Assembly (NCBI RefSeq): GCF_014898055.3
Contig: NW_023604861.1
Coordinates: 100,380,083-100,444,082 of the forward strand
Direction of reading: 5' to 3'
From: Talpa occidentalis
Lineage: Eukaryota > Chordata > Mammalia > Eulipotyphla > Talpidae
Length of the DNA: 64,000 nucleotides
Shown here: positions 47,001-57,100 of the stretch, piece by piece
Layout: every line of letters begins with the position of its first letter
Numbering within the stretch: position 1 is the first letter of the stretch
Position numbers and translations under genes: made by a program
The notes under the pieces: model-generated
The model's database searches: none
Seen by the model: only the letters and a program-made list of their open reading frames with translations
Told to the model about the DNA's origin: nothing

Positions 47001-50000
47001 AGTGAGAAATTGTATACCTGAAACCTATACAATGTTGTAATTTAGGGTTACCTCATTATAAAAAAGTCTGTATAGGGTATGGTCTTTTTATTTTTTCCCC
47101 CTGTATAGTAGTTTTGGCAATAAGTGGTATTGGAACAATTGGAAGTCTGTATGCCCAAAACCCCTTACTTAGTCCTAAAATCTCACTTATTATATAAAAA
47201 CTCAAAATGGATCATAGATCTAAATATAAAGGAAAGTGTAACACTTTTAGAGGAAAACATAAAAGATAATTTTTGTGACCTTGTGTTAGAGAAGGAAGAA
47301 AGGCTTAGTTGTGATTTCTAAAGTTTAATCTGTAAAGAAAAAAATAACAAAGTTGAGGAAATTAACTTTGGCTCTGCAAAAGACACCATTGAGAGAATTT
47401 ATATAAAGTGCTTGCAGATCACTTAATCTGTCAAAAGACTAATATCCAGAATAATAAAAGTAACCCAGAATTCTACTATAAGAAAACCAACTGCTATATT
47501 TAAAAATGGGCAAAAGATTTCAGCAGAACAATTATGACTCTTCATATGTTAATATATATTCATATATTAATATAATAATTTGTAAAGTTACTTTGGAAAA
47601 CAGTTACTTTGCTGTATATTGAAATGTTTACTTAATATTCTATTATTCCCACTCCAAAATATTTATTCCAGAGGACTGTTACACAAAAACCTGCAAACAA
47701 ATGTTTCCAGCACCTTTCTTCAACATTGTTAAAAGCTAGAGACAACTCATGTCTGACTGTTGAATGAATAAAGGGAATTGTGGTGCATCAGTACAATGGA
47801 ATGATACCAGTTAAAAGAAATGATATGCTGGTACATATCATGGTCTCAAATCTATTATGACAGAAGCCAAGCTATATATACAGTTTCATTTCTGTGACAT
47901 TTTGGAAAAATTAGATCTTTGGGGATGGATTAGTGGTTGTCAGGAACTAAGGATCAAAAAGCAAATCTTTTGGGGGCCTCCCCTGGTGGCACAGCGGTTG
48001 AGCGCTGGGCTGTGAAGCTGCCCACAGCCTCTGCAGCACCAGTTTGATCCCCGGCCGTTGGCAAGGGTCCCACATGGTGCGACAGACCTCTTCTGCCGCT
48101 TCCACTGCTCCCCTCAGCAGTGTACTTCGTCAGTCTGCCTGTTCTGTTCCCTGCTCTGAACCTGGTGAACTCTCTCACCCTCCCGTGTTTCTGACTGTAC
48201 CCAGTGCTTGTATAAATAAATAAATCTTTAAAAAAAAAAAAAAGCAAATCTTTTGGGATGGATTCATGGTTGTAAGGATGTGAGTAGGGTCTGACTACAC
48301 AGAACAGTAATGTAACTATTATTTACCTTCATTATGATGGTGGCTACATAACTGTCAAAAGAATGTTATGGTATGTAAAATTTAAAATACCTTATATCAA
48401 AAAGATGGTTCCATGAATGTTCTAGATTGTAGGGTATGTATCTCTAAAGTGATGAAAATTTTTTAAAGATTTATTTCTTAAGTGACATACAAGTATTATC
48501 AACCTGAAGTTTTCCATTTTTATCTCTCAGGTGTTGAAGTGCCATCAAAAGACACTTTGCCAAAGAAAAGGCCAATTTATGAAGACAAAAAGAAGAAAAA
48601 ATCACCACAGCAGCTAGAAAATAAAGAAGGTTTGTAGAATATCTGGTTATTTAGAAACAATTTTGTTTGCCTTTTCCTCAGAATTTCAAAACTGATTCTT
48701 ATAAAAAGAAATCAAGTCAGAAATGTATATTGAAATATTTCCTATAACTTGTTTCTTATTAATATTATTCACCATTGTCAGCTGAATTCAGACAATAGGC
48801 TAATGGAAAAATACTTTTGTTTAAAACATCTGAATTCTACCCTATGAATATCCTTAAAAAAATGGAAGTATCATTTTTTCTTTATTTACTTTTCAACCTC
48901 CTATAATTTTACATTTTTTTTCCTTGACTATAAAGAAAAACCAGTGTTTCCTATAAAACACATGACTACTGTTTAAATGTTCACTAAAGTTGCTGAAGAA
49001 TTTAGGTATGTAAGACTGGTTTTTACGCAATACTTAGGAATATCTTACGAGGAAATATAGACTGAAAAAATATTAACTTGGTTTCTGTCCTTTTTTCAGT
49101 ATCTGAACCAATAGAATTAAGTTCTGCTGTAGAAGTTTTGGAACAAGGAATACCAGAAAAAGAGGAGATACCACCTCCTGTTGAACCAGGCCAGTAACAT
49201 TATCTAATTAATAACTTATTAAATAGAATTGATGTCTTAAGTTGTCTAAGTTATCATTATCAAATATCTGCATAGCTTTTTTTTTTCTAGATGATCGTTT
49301 TCATTTTCACTTTGAAAAAATGTGGCACTGAGACTTGAACCAATTTTGCTCTTTTCAGTAGTGTCAACAAAATGTTTTGTACAGACGATAGAGGTTTTTA
49401 CATTTTTGGATGTTTTTATGGGCCAGAAATCTTAGGTTATGGCAAGAAGTTCTGAAATTACTTAATCCTGCAGAAGCAAATTCTGCCTTCAGAAATAGAC
49501 TCAACTTACTCATTTTTAATTTGTAGAAGCAGTTTCCTTCCCTTTTTTAGCATAAATGAATTTTCTTAAGAAAAAAGAGAGTGGTAACATATATTTGAAT
49601 AAGGATGAGCCTCTACCCCTAAATCATACAGTGTTGTAAACCAATGTTACACAATAAAAATATACTGTTTAGGGGCCTCCCCTGGTGGTGCAGTGGTTGA
49701 GTGCTGGGCTGCAAAGCTGCCCACAGCCTCTGCAGCGCCGGTTTGATCCCCGGCCACCAGCGAGGGTCCCACATGGCGCAACAGGCCTCTCTTGCCGCGC
49801 CCGCTCCTCCCCTCAGCAGTGTACTTTGGTCCTTCTGCCTGCTCTGCTCCCCACTCTGGCTCTGGTGAATTCTCTCACCCTCCTGCACTTCTGACTGTAC
49901 CCAGTGCTTGTATAGATAAATAATTAAATAAATAAATAAATCTTTTTAAAAAAAAATACTGTTTATAAATAAAGTGGCATGCATGGGTTTTTAAAAATCA

Positions 50001-53000
50001 TATAAAAATGTTATTTCTTGAGACTAGATATTAATAGGAGAGCCAGTGGAGGGTTAAATGTATGTTTGGTCAAATCAAGAGAAGATAGAGTGAGAATTTT
50101 GAGAGAATATGCAAACAATTTTTAGAATCCCTAGAAGCTTTTTAGAGAAAAGCTTTCCTCCTTTACTGCCTTCCTGTTCTTACTGTAAAGTGGATCATTT
50201 ATCTGAGCCCACCTCAGCATAGAATGATGAAAATTAGAGAAGTTCAGGTTGATATGATTGATAGTAGTTCACTATTTTAGGTGTTTGTAGCACTAGAAAG
50301 AATTGCTTATTTAGAAGAATATTTTAGTAATGTTCCTCTCATTGCCTCTTCCTCAAGATGGCTTTTTCAAACTTGTTGACAAATAATTTTTATAGGGAAG
50401 CAAAATACCACATGTCTTACCTTTATCTTTCATTTGAGAATAGTTTTGTTTGATTGGATTTTAGTTTAAAAAAAAAGTTGGTCATTTATTAAATTCTTAA
50501 TATTTGAAATGGTACCTTTCTGGTGTTCTGGAGTTATAAGCACAATATTCTGTTCTTACTTTTAAATGGAGTGGTGTGGTAATTTTGTACTTCAGTCATG
50601 TCATTTAAGTAGTATCTGTGGAGGTTAAAGTAAAATTTTAAAGTTTAAGGTGAAAGATTAGAAAAAAGATGTGAAATTTCATTTGTCCTGAAGAACTGAG
50701 TGTGATCATGTACCTGTTTCAAGAAGTGAAGGAACATTTTAGTGTTGGGGTTTCTAACATTTTAATTACTTCAAATACAAAATCTGGGTTGTTTAATGTG
50801 GTATATTCCGAATAGGAAATTGTAAAGTTTTTAGTAATAGCAAATTATAACTTGTTAGCTATATTTAAAAGGTAATTCCAAAGATAATTGATTGTATTTT
50901 TTTTTGCACAAACATTTCTCTAATGTTCCACTTTTTCCTAAAGGCAATTTGATATTGCTAGATAACTTTTGTGTCTTTGATTAAAACCTTTATTTATAGA
51001 AGAGGAAGAAGAAACTGAGGATGCTGGATTGGATGATTGGGAAGCTATGGCTAGTGATGAAGAGAGAGAAAAAGGTGACTAGCTGATAAGCATGTGTTGA
51101 TAAATCTGTTTATAATTAAAGGTGTATATGTTTAAAGGAGTATTTTCATGAGTATGAAAGCCATGTGAACATTTCTAGGATAGGAGCCATCTTGATCATT
51201 GCCATTGCTCCAGAATCTTCATGTGGACCCTCAATTTATGAATAAATGGTTTCTCAGATGGTGACTTGTAAGTTAGCTCCCTAGGATTTAGGATGTATTT
51301 TTTCATAGTGATAAGTTTAAAAATGGATTTAGGTTATTAAAACCTATAGGCGGGCCTCTTTGGTGGTGCAGGAGGTTAAGTCTCAGTACTATGACACTAT
51401 CTGCAGCCACTGCAGCATGAGTTCGATCCCCCGCCAGGGAGCTGGCACACAAGGTGCAGCAGTCCTCTCCTGTCTCGCCCACTGCTGCCCTCAGCAGTGT
51501 ATTTCAGTAGATCCGCCTGTTCTACTCCCCACTCTATCTAAGGTGAATCCTTACACCCCACCCCTATTCCCCCCCCAACCTCTGGCCTACACCCCAGCTT
51601 TTGTATGTGTAAATAAATCTTAAAAAATAAAACCTGTAGGCTATTAACTCTTAATAAACCTTAGGTTGTTAAGCCACTTCAACTTAAAATATAATACAAA
51701 GATAATATAGTCCCTAACCACTATGAATGGAAAGTGTTTTTCTTGGTCATTACTTTCTGTCCTTTGTTACAGAAATCTGCAAAAAATCTTTGGTCCAATT
51801 TGCTGATTATTCTCTAAGTTCTTGAGATGGATATTCAGCTTTTTAGTTTTTCAGTCTTCCACCCCCCCCCCCATATGTTTTTAAAGCTGTAAGTTTTCTG
51901 ATGTGTTTTTACCTCTGTGTTAAATCTCCCACCATGATTGTAGGCTGTCTTCCTGAGTTCTGTTAATTTTTGTTTTATATATTTTGATGCTGTATTATTA
52001 GGTGAATGCAATCTTGTGTCTTTCTAATGAATTGATTCTAATCACTAGTTTATTAATATGTACTTACTTATTTCTAGCAATGCCTTTTACCTTAAAGTCT
52101 ACTTAATCTCATAGGAATACATCTACACCAGCTTTGATTTATACGATCTTTTTCTGTCTTTATTACCATTTCTGTATCACATCCAGCCTATCTTTATAAA
52201 TTTAACATTTGATCTAATTAATGAAGTATATTGATTTTATGTATCTTATTTGTTACGCCTATTTCTTTTTCTCGCTTAACCATCTTTTGGATATCCTTTT
52301 TTCTTTAATTTTATTTCTTTTTCTCCTTTCATGAGCTTGGAAGTTGTGTTCTTTTCCACTTATTTTTAGTGGTTATTCTAGAGACTTTCAATATGCATCT
52401 TTAACCTACCAGTGTCTCATGTTACCTCTTTCCACATAATTCAAGGACTGTAGAATATATGAACAATATTTACCCAATTATGTTTATATAACATTACTCC
52501 ATTTGATTTATTTAAACCCCATAATAGCTTATTACTATTTTATATATCAATATTAGAGTTTCCCCATATTCTTAACATTTTATTATACTTCATTTCTTCC
52601 TGTGTTTTTGACCGTTCATTTGGGATCTTCCTGTCTATGGAACACCTTTTAGAATTTCCTGTAGTACAGATCTGTGAGTGATGCATTCCACTGTTAACTT
52701 TCCTAAAAATATCTTTGTTTTTATTCTTGAAGGGAATATTTTCTGAGTGAGGGATTCTTTGATGAGATTTTATCATGATTCCCTTTTCTTGGCGCTCATT
52801 GTTTCTGTTGAGAAATCAGGTATTAGACTAAAACTTTTCTTGTCTCTTGGGTTTTCAGCAGTTTTATTACAATTTGACCAGTGTAGATTTCTTATTTATT
52901 CTCCTTGTGGTGCTTTTATGAACGTAAGACTTTATGTTTTTATCAATTTTGCAGTGTTTTGAGCTATTTTCCTTCACGGATTCCAGTTATACTTTTGATA

Positions 53001-54071
53001 GACCTTATCATATCATTGTTTCATCTTCCCTATTCTGTATTTTCCGCCTTCTTGAGTCTCAGTTGTTCATTCTAGAGCATTTCTTTGGTCTGCCTCTGTC
53101 TTGTTCATTCATCTTCTCAGCTTTTTCTATTCTGCCATTAAACCCATCTCTTGAGTTCTAAATTTTGTCTGTTGTACTTTCCAGTTTCAGAATTTCCAGT
53201 TAATTATTTTTTTAATAGTTTTTATTTACCTTCTAAAATTTTTAATCTTGTCTTTTGCTTCCTGGATGTTAGAGGTATAGTCATTATATAATTTTGGTTT
53301 TACCACTTCAATATATGGTAGTACTGTGGGTGTTCTATATGCTGGCTTTCCTCATGTGACTTGTTTTCCCGTGTGGCTTGCTGTTTTTATATATTGTGCT
53401 GGATATTATACTTGTAAAACTGTGGCAATAATTTGAGGTCAAGAATGTTGTTTCTTTGGTGAGAATTTATATATACCAGGAGTCTAAGTGAACTAGTATA
53501 CTTCTTGTTTACTTCTTGTTCATCCTTACTGCTGGGGTGCAGTTCTTCGTGATTTCATTCCACAGTAAGGGTGTTACCCAATGTCTATCCACCTTCCCTT
53601 CCCCTTAGTCCCCCTGACTCTTTGGTAGGCCTGAATTCCCAATGTCTGGACCTCCAAGCACTGAGAGGCTATTAAAAACTGCTTAGCTTTTCAACTGCCT
53701 CCTCTAGAATGAGCAAGTGGGCCTAGGGAGAAAGAAGTACTAAGCATTGTATTCACCTCCCTGGGTTTTGTCCTTTCTTGTACTGGCTTAGTAATGATTT
53801 TCCTTATTAGAGAAAGTGTGGATTAATGCATTAAATTTTTACTGTTAAATCATAATCTCCATTGTAGCATGTAGACAAACACTTCATTTACGATGCATGA
53901 AAGCATTAATTTGGAATTCATGATACAGTGTTATTGCCTTTGCTCAGTATTGTTTCCTTATTGTCTTTATAGAAATCTCTCATTTTAATCTTTCATTTGT
54001 TTTAAAATCCCTTTGTTTTCTTGAAAGAAGGAACCACAGTACATATTGAAGTAAAAGAAAACCCTGAAGAC

Positions 54072-54102
<31 letters not shown>

Positions 54103-57100
54103 ATGAGGAGAGCGAAGAGGAAGAAGAAGAAGTAGAGAGTGAAGGCAGTGAAGGTGATGAAGATGATGATAAGGTGTCAGATGAAAAAGATTCTGGAAAA
54201 ACTTTAGATAAAAAACTAAGTAAAGAAGTGAGCTCAGAATCTGAATATGACTCTGATGATGATCGAACTAAAGAAGAAAGGGCTTATGACAAAGCAAAAC
54301 GGAGGATTGAGGTATTTATTTTTCGTATTCTCTTTATTCATTTTCTTTCCACTCCTCTGATCATTCGGACTGTACTCTGTACCTGCAGGCTTTTAGTGAG
54401 TAGTGCTTCACAAGCACTGATGTTGAAACGTAATAGGTCTTTGACACTTGCGAACCCAGGAACTTCATTCTCTCACCTAAGTTAGACTGGTGCCTGCCTC
54501 TTTTTTTTTTTTTTTTTTTTCTCAAATGTTTTACTCAAATTTTAATGTGATCTTTGATGGCTTATAAGTATGTAAAGTATGCTGAGCATTTGCACTCTAG
54601 TTATAAATATTAAAGTGTTTGCCTTGCATATTGAGGTTAGTCAGTCTGAGGCATCTGATCACTTTTGTTGTTTAAATCTGCTGTTAATGAGGCTTCTGTT
54701 TGGTACAGCCTACATGTAACTTAACTTTTCCTACTTAATGCTGTAGATATCAAGAGAAATTTTTAATTAGTTTACTTGAGGATGCTGAACTACTTAAAGC
54801 TGTGAGCATTGTAGGTTTTTTTTATGTGTAGTTATATTTTTGTCTTTATTTAAATTTAATTTGCTTTTATTAGATAATATTGGTTTTCTGCATTGTATAT
54901 GTTCTAGGGGTATAAGGCCATACTTCTTCAGACGTGTGTTATTACCACACCACACATACAACCAAAGCACCAGTAACTCTGTGCCCCAGTCCATAGGGCC
55001 CCCTCCTCCTTTGATACCCATCCCACCCTTCCCCCTCTGATAGCCTTAGTTCTGCAATCAAATATCTAAGTTTGTTTTGGTTTAGTTCCTTTGCTTTTTT
55101 GTTGTTGTTTATTTTCCACATGTGTGAATCATTCAGTATTTATTACCTAATTTTTAAAAATTTTGCTTTTAATGCCTGTTTATCTTTTGTTTGCCTTTAA
55201 AAGTCTAGACAGGGATAAGTTTCCTGAATTCCTAAAGAACTAAGATGGTCTATTATAAATTGAGGTTTCTTTTAACCCTGTTATATATATTGTCATTTTG
55301 TGGTTTTTCGGTGGGGGGGGCTGCTCTATTTTAGGATGTTTAACAGCATCCCTGGCTTTACCCACAAAAAAATGATTTTTAAATGTTGATTTTTAGTTGT
55401 AAATGACATTACTTTGGAGTTTTGATCCAAATCTTTCAATTTGCCTGCCAGCTTTGTTATATTAGAAAAACTTGTCATTTCAAAGGATCATTGTCATGTG
55501 TTTTTGTTGTCTTCAGGAAATTTAAGTATTTAGGTAAATGTTACAAAGAAATACATTGTGATTCAAGGATAAGTTTAGTGGCTTATATAGAAGTGGTATT
55601 ATCTTGAGAATGTAGGAAATTAATTTCTCATCATAGACTGAGATGTTAGTAAATACTTATAATTCTAAGTTTTATAAATTTTGTGACACTTAAGTTTTGA
55701 AATAAACGGCTTTACTTTTTTATAGTTCTTCATTTAAAAAATATATTTATTGAGGTAACATTGATTTACAATACTATGTATGTTTTATGGGTACAGGTTT
55801 ACACCTCTACAAATGTATGTTGTCACACCATGCTGACCACCAAAGCCCCAGTTATTATTCTTCATGGTCCATTAATGATTTTTTATGGATGCAACTGTGT
55901 ATCTTTTTACATTAACTACCATGTAAGTTAGATAAAACAACCATGCACGAAAGTGTTCAGAAAATTTAAGCTGACACTTGGTACCATTATTCCTGTTTAA
56001 TGGTGCAGTTTGACATTTGTATAAACAGGTTTCTCCTCCAAAGGTACTATGATGAGAATTAGATTGTAAACTTCATGTTGTAAGATGCAATCACATGTAA
56101 TTAAGTCGGCAAAGAACTTGAATATAGGCTGCGACATTCTCTTGCTAAGGCAAAATAAAGGAAAATAATGATAGTATGATTTGAAATAATACTTGTGATT
56201 TTTTTTTTTTTTTTTCATTCTTAGAAACGGCGACTTGAGCATAGTAAAACTGTAAATACGGAAAAGCTAAGAGCCCCTGTTATTTGTGTACTTGGACATG
56301 TGGATACAGGGAAGACAAAAATTCTAGATAAAGTAAGAAATTTTTCTGTGCATTGATTCAGCCTTTTACATTAAAAACTAATTAACATTGTAAAATATTT
56401 TTATTTTATTATGAATGAATAATACTTTCTAAAAAAAGCATAACACATTAGGCAGTTCTCTTTACAACAGATAGGTTACAGCTTCCTTTTTGCTTTTGCT
56501 TCTTTTTATATTTCAAAATACAAATCTGAATTTGCTGTCTTATTCCAGCTACGTCATACACATGTACAAGATGGTGAAGCAGGTGGTATCACACAGCAAA
56601 TTGGGGCCACCAATGTTCCCCTTGAAGCTATTAATGAACAGACTAAGATGATTAAAAATGTAAGTAAATTGTATTTTGTGTGTTTTATAAATTATGTGTA
56701 AAATACAAACCTAGAAAAAAAGAACATGACAGTATAACAGACCAACATTGCATGTATTATCTTGCCTTGTTTTGCTTCAGATCTTTTTATATATGAAATA
56801 AAACATCAGATATTGTAGGAATCCTCATATTCCATTTCTTTCCCTCTTGCTCCAAGAGGCAATAAGTATTCTGAAATTAGAGTATGTCGTTACTCTCCAT
56901 GCTTGAACATAATCTTCCTTCTATTTAATTGATTATATGTATATTTTTTCTCTAGTTTATGCTTAATACAATACAGTAAAGATTTATGTAAAGCTTAATT
57001 ATTATAATTCAAATATCTTTTGCGTTATACCTATGTTGAGAGAGAAATTTGCCAGTAATCTCAGAAGCAGTCTATGCTCCTTTCCATTCAGAGCCCTCTT

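Larger units (their letters stand above)
46690..48420 (+). mobile_element. Old L1 3' half, sense, split by a SINE
   Basis: It follows ORF2 C-terminal text in sense order: GATTCAATGCAGTGCCAGTC, TGGAAAGACAAAGGAGTTAC, TTTCAAAACTTACTATAAAG, AAAACTCAAAATGGATCATA and AAATGGGCAAAAGATTTC. It continues past the SINE at 47975 to about 48420. Confidence 0.8.
42255..48530 (+). other. EIF5B intron 6
   Basis: 6.3 kb. It contains an A24 run (about 42997-43020), a MIR, an ancient repeat at 45296-45780, two adjacent reverse SINEs, a sense L1 piece and one forward SINE ending 290 bp before exon 7. The rest (42255-43470, 43700-45290) shows no clear feature. Confidence 0.8.
49190..50999 (+). other. EIF5B intron 8 (GC-AG)
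   Basis: 1,810 bp, with one SINE at 49672-49955. It starts GCCAGT and ends TTTATAG. Apart from the SINE there is no clear repeat or gene. Confidence 0.75.
51075..54027 (+). other. EIF5B intron 9
   Basis: 2,953 bp. It contains one older SINE and a long antisense old L1. It ends with a tandem acceptor. Confidence 0.8.
54312..56224 (+). other. EIF5B intron 10
   Basis: 1,913 bp. It has a T-run (about 54502-54521), two antisense L1 3'-end pieces and a T16 tract immediately before the exon 11 acceptor. Confidence 0.8.

Noticed and set aside
49194..49199. GTAACA as the donor of EIF5B exon 8
   Set aside because: It would shift the frame and reach a stop a few codons into exon 9; all joint acceptor choices tested by eye also fail.
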